Shown in pieces: positions 48,017 to 59,608 of a stretch of 60,000 nt of DNA; the stretch's first letter is position 1; every line of letters begins with the position of its first letter. Origin of the DNA: Membranipora membranacea (taxonomy: Eukaryota > Bryozoa > Gymnolaemata > Cheilostomatida > Membraniporidae). Location: contig OU612067.1 in NCBI GenBank assembly GCA_914767715.1, forward strand, positions 20,684,162 to 20,744,161. The letters are read 5' to 3'. Made by a program: the position numbers and the translations under genes. A model generated the notes under the pieces. The model did no database searches. It had not been told where the DNA came from and was given only the letters and a program-made list of their open reading frames with translations.

Positions 48017-51000
48017 GAATGAGGCCAATGAGGCCATCAACTGGTCCGAGTTTGAGAGAATTCCGATGGAGATTTAAATTTTTTACCCTGCGTTTGGCAT
48101 GTTTTTTAATGACAAAAGTGGCCCTCGTTAAAAATGTCGCCGACGCCAAACTAAAAGGGGCAGCCCCAAACGGGTTTCAGTTCCAAAGTCAGCATGAAAT
48201 TCCCCACGGTTTACAGTAGGTTAGGAGGAAATCTATTTTTTGAACTGGCCGTAAAAAAAGCAAAGGGTCCCCCCTTTGTTACTTTTTTTAATTTTAAAGT
48301 CGCTCTCATTTCCGTTCTATTTATCGTAGGATCTTCATATTCTGGAATTTGAATGAGGCCAATGAGGCCATCAACTGGTCCGAGTTTGAGAGAGTTCCGA
48401 TGGAGATTTAAATTTTTTACCCTGCGTTTGGCATGTTTTTTAATGACAAAAGTGGCCCTCGTTAAAAATGTCGCCGACGCCAAACTAAAAGGGGCAGCCC
48501 CAAACGGGTTTCAGTTCCAAAGTCAGCATGAAATTCCCCACGGTTTACAGTAGGTTAGGAGGAAATCTATTTTTTGAACTGGCCGTAAAAAAAGCAAAGG
48601 GTCCCCCCTTTGTTACTTTTTTTAATTTTAAAGTCGCTCTCATTTCCGTTCTATTTATCGTAGGATCTTCATATTCTGGAATATGAATGAGGCCAATGAG
48701 GCCATCAACTGGTCCGAGTTTGAGAGAATTCCGATGGATATTTAAATTTTTTACCCTGCGTTTGGCATGTTTTTTAATGACAAAAGTGGCCCTCGTTAAA
48801 AATGTCGCTGACGCCAAACTAAAAGGGGCAGCCCCAAACGGGTTTCAGTTCCAAAGTCAGCATGAAATTCCCAACGGTTTACAGTAGGTTAGGAGGAAAT
48901 CTATTTTTTGAACTGGCCGTAAAAAATGCAAAGGGTCCCCCCTTTGTTACTTTTTTTAATTTTAAAGTCGCTCTCATTTCCGTTCTATTTATCGTAGGAT
49001 CTTCATATTCTGGAATTTGAATGAGGCCAATGAGGCCATCAACTGGTCCGAGTTTGAGAGAATTCCAATGGATATTTAAATTTTTTACCCTGCGTTTGGC
49101 ATGTTTTTTAATGACAAAAGTGGCCCTCGTTAAAAATGTCGCTGACGCCAAACTAAAAGGGGCAGCCCCAAACGGGTTTCAGGTCCAAAGTCAGCATGAA
49201 ATTCCCCACGGTTTACAGTAGGTTAGGAGGAAATCTATTTTTTGAACTGTCCGTAAAAAAAGCAAAGGGTCCCCCCTTTGTTACTTTTTTTAATTTTAAA
49301 GTCGCTCTCATTTCCGTTCTATTAATCGTAGGATCTTCATATTCTGGAATTTGAATGAAGCCAATGAGGCCATCAACTGGTCTGAGTTTGAAAGAATTCC
49401 GATGTCTATTTAAATTTTTTACCCTGCGTTTGGCATGTTTTTTAATGACAAAAGTGGCCCTCGTTAAAAATGTCGCTGACGCTAAACTAAAAGGGGCAGC
49501 CCCAAATGGGTTTCAGTTCCAAGGTCAGCATGAAATTCCCCACGGTTTACAGTAGGTTAGGAGGAAATCTATTTTTGAACTGGCCGTAAAAAAAGCAAAG
49601 GGTCCCCCCTTTGCTACTTTTTTTAATTTTAAAGTCGCTCTCATTTCCGTTCTATTTATCGTAGGATCTTCATATTCTGGAATTTGAATGAGGTCCGAGT
49701 TTGAGAGAATTCCGATGGATATTTAAATTTTTTACCCTGCGTTTGAAATGTTTTTTAATGACAAAAGTGGCCCTCGTTAAAAATGTCGCTGACGCCAAAA
49801 TAAAAGGGGCAGCCCCAAACGGGTTTCAGTTCCAAAGTCAGCATGAAATTCCCCACGGTTTACAGTAGGTTAGGAGGAAATCTATTTTTTGACCTGGCCG
49901 TAAAAAAAGCAAAGGGTCCCCCCTTTGCTACTTTTTTTAATTTTAAAGTCGCTCTCATTTCCGTTCTATTTATCGTAGGATCTTCATATTCTGGAATTTG
50001 AATGAGGCCAATGAGGCCATCAACTGGTCCGAGTTTGAGAGAATTCCGATGGAGATTTAAATTTTTTACCCTGCGTTTGGCATGTTTTTTAATGACAAAA
50101 GTGGCCCTCGTTAAAAATGTCGCCGACGCCAAACTAAAAGGGGCAGCCCCAAACGGGTTTCAGTTCCAAAGTCAGCATGAAATTCCCCACGGTTTACAGT
50201 AGGTTAGGAGGAAATCTATTTTTTGAACTGGCCGTAAAAAAAGCAAAGGGTCCCCCCTTTGTTACTTTTTTTAATTTTAAAGTCGCTCTCATTTCCGTTC
50301 TATTTATCGTAGGATCTTCATATTCTGGAATTTGAATGAGGCCAATGAGGCCATCAACTGGTCCGAGTTTGAGAGAGTGCCGATGGAGATTTAAATTTTT
50401 TACCCTGCGTTTGGCATGTTTTTTAATGACAAAAGTGGCCCTCGTTAAAAATGTCGCCGACGCCAAACTAAAAGGGGCAGCCCCAAACGGGTTTCAGTTC
50501 CAAAGTCAGCATGAAATTCCCCACGGTTTACAGTAGGTTAGGAGGAAATCTATTTTTTGAACTGGCCGTAAAAAAAGCAAAGGGTCCCCCCTTTGTTACT
50601 TTTTTTAATTTTAAAGTCGCTCTCATTTCCGTTCTATTTATCGTAGGATCTTCATATTCTGGAATATGAATGAGGCCAATGAGGCCATCAACTGGTCCGA
50701 GTTTGAGAGAATTCCGATGGATATTTAAATTTTTTACCCTGCGTTTGGCATGTTTTTTAATGACAAAAGTGGCCCTCGTTAAAAATGTCGCTGACGCCAA
50801 ACTAAAAGGGGCAGCCCCAAACGGGTTTCAGTTCCAAAGTCAGCATGAAATTCCCAACGGTTTACAGTAGGTTAGGAGGAAATCTATTTTTTGAACTGGC
50901 CGTAAAAAAAGCAAAGGGTCCCCCCTTTGTTACTTTTTTTAATTTTAAAGTCGCTCTCATTTCCGTTCTATTTATCGTAGGATCTTCATATTCTGGAATT

Positions 51001-51668
51001 TGAATGAGGCCAATGAGGCCATCAACTGGTCCGAGTTTGAGAGAATTCCGATGGAGATTTAAATTTTTTACCCTGCGTTTGGCATGTTTTTTAATGACAA
51101 AAGTGGCCCTCGTTAAAAATGTCGCCGACGCCAAACTAAAAGGGGCAGCCCCAAACGGGTTTCAGTTCCAAAGTCAGCATGAAATTCCCCACGGTTTACA
51201 GTAGGTTAGGAGGAAATCTATTTTTTGAACTGGCCGTAAAAAAAGCAAAGGGTGCCCCCTTTGTTACTTTTTTTAATTTTAAAGTCGCTCTCATTTCCGT
51301 TCTATTAATCGTAGGATCTTCATATTCTGGAATTTGAATGAAGCCAATGAGGCCATCAACTGGTCTGAGTTTGAAAGAATTCCGATGTCTATTTAAATTT
51401 TTTACCCTGCGTTTGGCATGTTTTTTAATGACAAAAGTGGCCCTCGTTAAAAATGTCGCTGACGCTAAACTAAAAGGGGCAGCCCCAAATGGGTTTCAGT
51501 TCCAAGGTCAGCATGAAATTCCCCACGGTTTACAGTAGGTTAGGAGGAAATCTATTTTTGAACTGGCCGTAAAAAAAGCAAAGGGTCCCCCCTTTGCTAC
51601 TTTTTTAAATTTTAAAGTCGCTCTCATTTCCGTTCTATTTATCGTAGGATCTTCATATTCTGGAATTT
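48017..51668 (+). repeat. Duplication of a six-unit segment, period 1,983 bp, with one unit replaced
   Basis: Units 48017 R, 48351 R, 48685 I, 49019 I, 49353 C, 49686 S correspond to 50000 R, 50334 R, 50668 I, 51002 R, 51336 C, 51669 S. Shared private markers: GAGAGAGT, TTCCCAACGG, CTATTAATCG, CCCCAAATGGG, CCAAGGTCAGC and the lost T in CTATTTTTGAAC. The fourth unit differs: an I unit with ATTCCAATGG at 49019 but an R unit with CGCCGAC at 51002, pointing to local replacement after the duplication. Confidence 0.82.
49686..49999 (+). repeat. Short monomer S14 (314 bp)
   Basis: Deletion plus GAAATG and CCAAAATAAAAGG. Unusually followed by an R unit, not L. Confidence 0.92.
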
Positions 51669-51982
51669 GAATGAGGTCCGAGTTTGAGAGAATTCCGATG
51701 GATATTTAAATTTTTTACCCTGCGTTTGAAATGTTTTTTAATGACAAAAGTGGCCCTCGTTAAAAATGTCGCTGACGCCAAAATAAAAGGGGCAGCCCCA
51801 AACGGGTTTCAGTTCCAAAGTCAGCATGAACTTCCCCACGGTTTATAGTAGGTTAGGAGGAAATCTATTTTTTGAACTGGCCGTAAAAAAAGCAAAGGGT
51901 CCCCCCTTTGTTACTTTTTTTAATTTTAAAGTCGCTCTCATTTCCGTTCTATTTATCGTAGGATCTTCATATTCTGGAATTT
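51669..51982 (+). repeat. Short monomer S15 (314 bp)
   Basis: Deletion plus GAAATG and CCAAAATAAAAGG. Private CATGAACTTCCCC. Confidence 0.92.
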
Positions 51983-53319
51983 GAATGAGGCCAATGAGGC
52001 CATCAACTGGTCCGAGTTTGAAAGAATTCCGATGGCTATTTAAATTTTTTACCCTGCGTTTGGCATGTTTTTTAATGACAAAAGTGACCCTCGTTAAAAA
52101 TGTCGCTGACGCCAAACTAAGAGGGGCAGCCCCAAACGGGTTTCAGTTCCAAAGTCAGCATGAAATTCCCCACGGTTTACAGTAGGTTAGGAGGAAATCT
52201 ATTTTTTGAACTGGCCGTTAAAAAAGCAAAGGGTCCCCCCTTTGTTACTTTTTTAAATTTTAAAGTCGCTCTCATTTCCGTTCTATTTATCGTAGGATCT
52301 TCATATTCTGGAATTTGAATGAGGCCAATGAGGCCATCAACTGGTCCGAGTTTGAGAGAATTCCGATGGAGATTTAAATTTTTTACCCTGCGTTTGGCAT
52401 GTTTTTTAATGACAAAAGTGGCCCTCGTTAAAAATGTCGCCGACGCCAAACTAAAAGGGGCAGCCCCAAACGGGTTTCAGTTCCAAAGTCAGCATGAGAA
52501 TTCCCTACGGTTTACAGTAGGTTAGGAGGAAATCTATTTTTTGAACTGGCCGTAAAAAAAGCAAAGGGTCCCCCCTTTGTTACTTTTTTTAATTTTAAAG
52601 TCGCTCTCATTTCCGTTCTATTTATCGTAGGATCTTCATATTCTGGAATATGAATGAGGCCAATGAGGCCATCAACTGGTCCGAGTTTGAGAGAATTCCG
52701 ATGGATATTTAAATTTTTTACCCTGCGTTTGGCATGTTTTTTAATGACAAAAGTGGCCCTCGTTAAAAATGTCGCTGACGCCAAACTAAAAGGGGCAGCC
52801 CCAAACGGGTTTCACTTCCAAAGTCAGCATGAAATTCCCCACGGTTTACAGTAGGTTAGGAGGAAATCTATTTTTTGAACTGGCCGTAAAAAAAGCAAAG
52901 GGTCCCCCCTTTGTTACTTTTTTTAATTTTAAAGTCGCTCTCATTTCCGTTCTATTTATCGTAGGATCTTCATATTCTGGAATATGAATGAGGCCAATGA
53001 GGCCATCAACTGGTCCGAGTTTGAGAGAATTCCGATGGATATTTAAATTTTTTACCCTGCGTTTGGCATGTTTTTTAATGACAAAAGTGGCCCTCGTTAA
53101 AAATGTCGCCGACGCCAAACTAAAAGGGGCAGCCACAAACGGGTTTCAGTTCCAAAGTCAGCATGAAATTCCCCACGGTTTATAGTAGGTTAGGAGGAAA
53201 TCTATTTTTTGAACTGGCCGTAAAAAAAGCAAAGGGTCCCCCCTTTGTTACTTTTTTTAATTTTAAAGTCGCTCTCATTTCCGTTCTATTTATCGTAGGA
53301 TCTTCATATTCTGGAATTT

Positions 53320-53654
53320 GAATGAGGCCAATGAGGCCATCAACTGGTCCGAGTTTGAAAGAATTCCGATGGCTATTTAAATTTTTTACCCTGCGTTTGG
53401 CATGTTTTTTAATGACAAAAGTGACCCTCGTTAAAAATGTCGCCGACGCCAAACTAAAAGGGGCAGCCCCAAACGGGTTTCAGTTCCAAAGTCAGCATGA
53501 GAATTCCCCACGGTTTACAGTAGGTTAGGAGGAAATCTATTTTTTGAACTGGCCGTAAAAAAAGCAAAGGGTCCCCCCTTTGTTACTTTTTTAAATTTTA
53601 AAGTCGCTCTCATTTCCGTTCTATTTATCGTAGGATCTTCATATTCTGGAATAT
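53320..53654 (+). repeat. Chimeric L/R monomer with a mapped breakpoint
   Basis: This unit begins as a typical L (GGCTATTT, then GTGACCC at 53421) and ends as a typical R (CGCCGAC at 53441, CTAAAAGG, then the extra G in CATGAGAATTCC). In intact segments L and R are separate successive units. Here one unit carries the left part of L and the right part of R, so an exchange between positions 53425 and 53443 removed one monomer length. Unit length is 335 bp. Confidence 0.8.
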
Positions 53655-54322
53655 GAATGAGGCCAATGAGGCCATCAACTGGTCCGAGTTTGAGAGAATT
53701 CCGATGGATATTTAAATTTTTTACCCTGCGTTTGGCATGTTTTTTAATGACAAAAGTGGACCTCGTTAAAAATGTCGCTGACGCCAAACTAAAAGGGGCA
53801 GCCCCAAACGGGTTTCACTTCCAAAGTCAGCATGAAATTCCCCACGGTTTACAGTAGGTTAGGAGGAAATCTATTTTTTGAACTGGCCGTAAAAAAAGCA
53901 AAGAGTCCCCCCTTTGTTACTTTTTTTAATTTTAAAGTCGCTCTCATTTCCGTTCTATTTATCGTAGGATCTTCATATTCTGGAATATGAATGAGGCCAA
54001 TGAGGCCATCAACTGGTCCGAGTTTGAAAGAATTCTGATTACTATTTAAATTTTTGACCCTGCGTTTGGCATGTTTTTTAATGACAAAAGTGGCCCTCGT
54101 TAAAAATGTCGCTGACGCCAAACTAAAAGGGGCAGCCCCAAACGGGTTTCAGTTCCAAAGTCAGCATGAAATTCCCCACGGTTTACAGTAGGTTAGGAGG
54201 AAATCTATTTTTTGAACTGGCCGTAAAAAAAGCAAAGGGTCCCCCCTTTGCTACTTTTTTTAATTTTAAAGTCGCTCTCATTTCCGTTCTATTTATCGTA
54301 GGATCTTCATATTCTGGAAATT

Positions 54323-54636
54323 GAATGAGGTCCGAGTTTGAGAGAATTCCGATGGATATTTAAATTTTTTACCCTGCGTTTGAAATGTTTTTCAATGACA
54401 AAAGTGGCCCTCGTTAAAAATGTCGCTGACGCCAAACTAAAAGGGGCAGCCCCAAACGGGTTTCAGTTCCAAAGTCAGCACGAAATTCCCCACGGTTTAC
54501 AGTAGGTTAGGAGGAAATCTATTTTTTAAACTGGCCGTAAAAAAAGCAAAGGGTCCCCCCTTTGTTACTTTTTTTAATTTTAAAGTCGCTCTCATTTCCG
54601 TTCTATTTATCGTAGGATCTTCATATTCTGGAATTT
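54323..54636 (+). repeat. Short monomer S16 (314 bp)
   Basis: Deletion plus GAAATG, with private TTTTTCAATGAC. It has CCAAACTAAAAGG like the early S units. Confidence 0.92.
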
Positions 54637-56307
54637 GAATGAGGTTAATGAGGCCATCAACTGGTCCGAGTTTGAAAGAATTCCGATGGCTATTTAAATT
54701 TTTTACCCTGCGTTTGGCATGTTTTTTAATGACAAAAGTGGCCCTCGTTAAAAATGTCGCTGACGCCAAACTAAAAGGGGCAGCCCCAAAAGGGTTTCAG
54801 TTCCAAAGTCAGCACGAAATTCCCCACGGTTTACAGTAGGTTAGGAGGAAATCTATTATTTGAACTGGCCGTAAAAAAAGCAAAGGGTCCCCCCTTTGTT
54901 ACTTTTTTTAATTTTAAAGTCGCTCTCATTTCCGTTCTATTTATCGTAGGATCTTCATATTCTGGAATTTGAATGAGGCCAATGAGGCCATCAACTGGTC
55001 CGAGTTTGAGAGAATCCCGATGGATATTTAAATTTCTTACCCTGCGTTTGGCATGTTTTTTAATGACAAAAGTGGCCCTCGTTAAAAATGTCGCTGACGC
55101 CAAACTAAAAGGGGCAGCCCCAAACGGGTTTCAGTTCAAAAGTCAGCATGAAATTCCCCACGGTTTACAGTAGGTTAGGAGGAAATCTAGTTTTTGAACT
55201 GGCCGTAAAAAAAGCAAAGGGTCCCCCCTTTGTTACTTTTTTTAAATTCAAAGTCGCTCTCATTTCCGTTCTATTTATCGTAGGATCTTCATATTCTAGA
55301 ATTTGAATGAGGCCAATGAGGCCATCAACTGGTCCGAGTTTGAAAGAATTCCGATGGCTATTCAAATTTTTTACCCTGCGTTTGGCATGTTTTTTAATGA
55401 CAAAAGTGGCCCTCGTTAAAAATGTCGCTGACGCCAAACTAAAAGGGGCAGCCCCAAAACGGGTTTCAGTTCCAAGGTCAGCATGAAATTGCCCACGGTT
55501 TACAGTAGGTTAGGAGGGAATCTATTTTTTGAACTGGCCGTAAAAAAAGCAAAGGGTCCCCCCTTTGCTACTTTTTTTAATTTTAAAGTCGCTCTCATTT
55601 CCGTTCTATTCATCGTAGGATCTTCTTATTCTGGAATTTGAATAAGGCCAATGATGCCGTCAACTGGTCCAAGTTTGAAAGAATTCCGATGGCTATTTAA
55701 ATTTTTTACCCTGCGTTTGGCATGTTTTTTAACGACAAAAGTGGCCCTCGTTAAAAATGTCGCTGACGCCAAACTAAAAGGGGCAGCCCCAAACGGGTTT
55801 CAGTTCCAAAGTCAGCATGAAATTCCCCACGGTTTACAGTAGGTTAGGAGGAAATCTATTTTTTGAACTGGCCGTAAAAAAAGCAAAGGGTCCCCCCTTT
55901 GTTACTTTTTTTAATTTTAAAGTCGCTCTCATTTCCGTTCTATTTATCGTAGGATCTTCATATTCTGGAATTTGAATGAGGCCAATGAGGCCATCAACTG
56001 GTCCGAGTTTGAGAGAATTCCGATGGAGATTTAAATTTTTTACCCTGCGTTTGGCATGTTTTTTAATGACAAAAGTGGCCCTCGTTAAAAATGTCGCTGA
56101 CGCCAAACTAAAAGGGGCAGCCCCAAACGGGTTTCAGTTCCAAAGTCAGCATGAAATTCCCCACGGTTTACAGTAGGTTAGGAGGAAATCTATTTTTTGA
56201 ACTGGCCGTAAAAAAAGCAAAGGGTCCCCCCTTTGTTACTTTTTTTAATTTTAAATTCGCTCTCATTTCCGTTCTATTTCTCGTAGGATCTTCATATTCT
56301 GGAATTT

Positions 56308-56621
56308 GAATGAGGTCCGAGTTTGAGAGAATTCCGATGGATATTTAAATTTTTTACCCTGCGTTTGAAATGTTTTTTAATGACAAAAGTGGCCCTCGTT
56401 AAAAATGTCGCTGACGCCAAACTAAAAGGGGCAGCCCCAAACGGGTTTCAGTTCCAAAGTCAGCATGAAATTCCCCACGGTTTACAGTAGGTTAGGAGGA
56501 AATCTATTTTTTAAACTGGCCGTAAAAAAAGCAAAGGGTCCCCCCTTTGTTACTTTTTTTAATTTTAAAGTCGCTCTCATTTCCGTTCTATTTATCGTAG
56601 GATCTTCATATTCTGGAATTT
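56308..56621 (+). repeat. Short monomer S17 (314 bp)
   Basis: Deletion plus GAAATG with CCAAACTAAAAGG. Preceded by TTTAAATTCGCTC and TATTTCTCGTAGG. Confidence 0.92.
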
Positions 56622-59294
56622 GAATGAGGTTAATGAGGCCATCAACTGGTCCGAGTTTGAAAGAATTCCGATGGCTATTTAAATTTTTTACCCTGCGTTT
56701 GGCATGTTTTTTAATGACAAAAGTGGCCCTCGTTAAAAATGTCGCTGACGCCAAACTAAAAGGGGCAGCCCCAAAAGGGTTTCAGTTCCAAAGTCAGCAC
56801 GAAATTCCCCACGGTTTACAGTAGGTTAGGAGGAAATCTATTATTTGAACTGGCCGTAAAAAAAGCAAAGGGTCCCCCCTTTGTTACTTTTTTTAATTTT
56901 AAAGTCGCTCTCATTTCCGTTCTATTTATCGTAGGATCTTCATATTCTGGAATTTGAATGAGGCCAATGAGGCCATCAACTGGTCCGAGATTGAGAGAAT
57001 CCCGATGGATATTTAAATTTCTTACCCTGCGTTTGGCATGTTTTTTAATGACAAAAGTGGCCCTCGTTAAAAATGTCGCTGACGCCAAACTAAAAGGGGC
57101 AGCCCCAAACGGGTTTCAGTTCAAAAGTCAGCATGAAATTCCCCACGGTTTACAGTAGGTTAGGAGGAAATCTAGTTTTTGAACTGGCCGTAAAAAAAGC
57201 AAAGGGTCCCCCCTTTGTTACTTTTTTTAATTTCAAAGTCGCTCTCATTTCCGTTCTATTTATCGTAGGATCTTCATATTCTGGAATTTGAATGAGGCCA
57301 ATGAGGCCATCAACTGGTCCGAGTTTGAAAGAATTCCGATGGCTATTCAAATTTTTTACCCTGCGTTTGGCATGTTTTTTAATGACAAAAGTGGCCCTCT
57401 TTAAAAATGTCGCTTACGCCAAACTAAAAGGGGCAGCCCCAAACGGGTTTCAGTTCCAAAGTCAGCATGAAATTCCCCACGGTTTACAGTAGGTTAGGAG
57501 GAAATCTATTTTGTGAACTGGCCGTAAAAAAAGCAAAGGGTCCCCCCTTTGTTACTTTTTTTAATTTTAAAGTCGCTCTCATTTCCGTTCTATTTATTGT
57601 AGGATCTTCATATTCTGGAATTTGAATGAGGCCAATGAGGCCATCAACTGGTCCGAGTTTGAAAGAATTCCGATGGCTATTCAAATTTTTTACCCTGCGC
57701 TTGGCATGTTTTTTAATGACAAAAGTGGCCCTCGTTAAAAATGTCGCTGACGCCAAACTAAAAGGGGCAGCCCCAAAACGGGTTTCAGTTCCAAGGTCAG
57801 CATGAAATTGCCCACGGTTTACAGTAGGTTAGGAAGGAATCTATTTTTTGAACTGGCCGTAAAAAAAGCAAAGGGTCCCCCCTTTGCTACTTTTTTTAAT
57901 TTTAAAGTCGCTCTCATTTCCGTTCTATTTATCGTAGGATCTTCATATTCTGGAATTTGAATAAGGCCAATGATGCCGTCAACTGGTCCAAGTTTGAAAG
58001 AATTCCGATGGCTATTTAAATTTTTTACCCTGCGTTTGGCATGTTTTTTAACGACAAAAGTGGCCCTCGTTAAAAATGTCGCTGACGCCAAACTAAAAGG
58101 GGCAGCCCCAAACGGGTTTCAGTTCCAAAGTCAGCATGAAATTCCCCACGGTTTACAGTAGGTTAGGAGGAAATCTATTTTTTGAACTGGCCGTAAAAAA
58201 AGCAAAGGGTCCCCCCTTTGTTACTTTTTTTAATTTTAAAGTCGCTCTCATTTCCGTTCTATTTATCGTAGGATCTTCATATTCTGGAATTTGAATGAGG
58301 CCAATGAGGCCGTCAACTGGTCCGAGTTTGAGAGAATTCCGATGGAGATTTAAATTTTTTACCCTGCGTTTGGCATGTTTTTTAATGACAAAAGTGGCCC
58401 TCGTTAAAAATGTCGCTGACGCCAAACTAAAAGGGGCAGCCCCAAACGGGTTTCAGTTCCAAAGTCAGCATGAAATTCCCCACGGTTTACAGTAGGTTAG
58501 GAGGAAATCTATTTTTTGAACTGGCCGTAAAAAAAGCAAAGGGTCCCGCCTTTGTTACTTTTTTTAATTTTAAAGTCGCTCTCATTTCCGTTCTATTTAT
58601 CGTAGGATCTTCATATTCTGGAATATGAATGAGGCCAATGAGGCCATCAACTGGTCCGAGTTTGAGAGAATTCCGATGGATATTTAAATTTTTTACCCTG
58701 CGTTTGGCATGTTTTTTAATGACAAAAGTGGCCCTCGTTAAAAATGTCGCTGACGCCAAACTAAAAGGGGCAGCCCCAAACGGGTTTCACTTCCAAAGTC
58801 AGCATGAAATTCCCCACGGTTTACAGTAGGTTAGGAGGAAATCAATTTTATGAACTGGCCGTAAAAAAAGCAAAGGGTCCCCCCTTTGTTACTTTTTTTA
58901 ATTTTAAAGTCGCTCTCATTTCTGTTCTATTTATCGTGGGATCTTAATATTCTGGAATTTGAATGAGGCCAATGACGCCATCAACTGGTCTGAGTTTGAA
59001 AGAATTCCGATGTCTATTCAAATTTTTTACCCTGCGTTTGGCATGTTTTTTAATGACAAAAGTGGCCCTCGTTAAAAATGTCGCTGACGCCAAACTAAAA
59101 GGGGCAGCCCCAAACGGGTTTCAGTTCCAAAGTCAGCATGAAATTCCCCACGGTTTACAGTAGGTTAGGAGGAAATCTATTTTTTGAACTGGCCGTAAAA
59201 AAAGCAAAGGGTCCCCCCTTTGCTACTTTTTTTAATTTTAAAGTCGCTCTCATTTCCGTTCTATTTATCGTAGGATCTTCATATTCTGGAATTT

Positions 59295-59608
59295 GAATGA
59301 GGTCCGAGTTTGAGAGAATTCCGCTGGATATTTAAATTTTTTACCCTGCGTTTGAAATGTTTTTTAATGACAAAAGTGGCCCTCGTTAAAAATGTCGCTG
59401 ACGCCAAACTAAAAGGGGCAGCCCCAAACGGGTTTCAGTTCCAAAGTCAGCATGAAATTCCCCACGGTTTATAGTAGGTTAGGAGGAAATCTATTTTTTG
59501 AACTGGCCGTAAAAAAAGCAAAGGGTCCCCCCTTTGTTACTTTTTTTAATTTAAAAGTCGCTCTCATTTCCGTTCTATTTATCGTAGGATCTTCATATTC
59601 TGGAATTT
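59295..59608 (+). repeat. Short monomer S18 (314 bp)
   Basis: Deletion plus GAAATG with CCAAACTAAAAGG. Private CCGCTGGATATT. Confidence 0.92.

Larger units (their letters stand above)
44695..49685 (+). repeat. Array block 9: expanded higher-order region with nested L-R-I-I units
   Basis: Order: S 44695, L 45009, R 45343, I 45678, I 46012, L 46346, R 46680, I 47015, I 47349, L 47683, R 48017, R 48351, I 48685, I 49019, C 49353. This reads as one S-L-R-I-C frame in which the middle has been amplified. Units 45343 and 46680 are 335 bp because CATGAAATTCC became CATGAGAATTCC, which also adds an extra GAATTC. The final C unit 49353 is 333 bp (one T lost in CTATTTTTG). Confidence 0.9.
49686..54322 (+). 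repeat. Array block 10: two short-unit-led segments, S-R-R-I-R-C and S-L-R-I-I-hybrid-I-L
   Basis: Order: S 49686, R 50000, R 50334, I 50668, R 51002, C 51336; S 51669, L 51983, R 52317, I 52652, I 52986, L/R hybrid 53320, I 53655, L-like 53989. The first segment resembles 48017-49685, with R in place of I at 51002. Unit 53989 is odd: it opens as an I-type unit (ATATGAATG) and continues L-like with GATTACTATTT and TTTTTGACCC. Confidence 0.88.
54323..58292 (+). repeat. Six-unit repeat (1,985 bp) and its seven-unit expansion
   Basis: Copy 1 is 54323-56307. Copy 2 is 56308-58292 with the order S-L-I-L-L-L up to the R at 58293. The second copy has two units (57290, 57624) where the first has one (55305). 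Features of 55305 are divided between them: CTATTCAAA is in both, while CCCCAAAACGGG, CCAAGGTCAGC and GAAATTGCCC are only in 57624. One unit was gained in copy 2 or lost in copy 1. Confidence 0.8.
54323..59294 (+). repeat. Array block 11: six-unit repeat followed by a seven-unit version and R-I-C
   Basis: Order: S 54323, L 54637, I 54971, L 55305, L 55640, R 55974; S 56308, L 56622, I 56956, L 57290, L 57624, L 57959, R 58293, I 58627, C 58961. Position markers match between the copies. L 54637 and 56622 share GAATGAGGTTAATG and CCAAAAGGG. I 54971 and 56956 share GAATCCCG and TTCTTACC. L 55640 and 57959 share AATAAGGCCAATGATGCCG. The C unit 58961 carries ATGACGCC and CTATTCAAA. Confidence 0.9.

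Noticed and set aside
183-59163. The many 66-, 72-, 83- and 90-codon frames as genes
   Set aside because: They are the same stretches of one repeat. The minus-strand series needs a TTG start. Frames are broken by uncompensated single-base indels and the 20-bp deletion. The plus and minus frames overlap each other, so no independent coding signal is visible.
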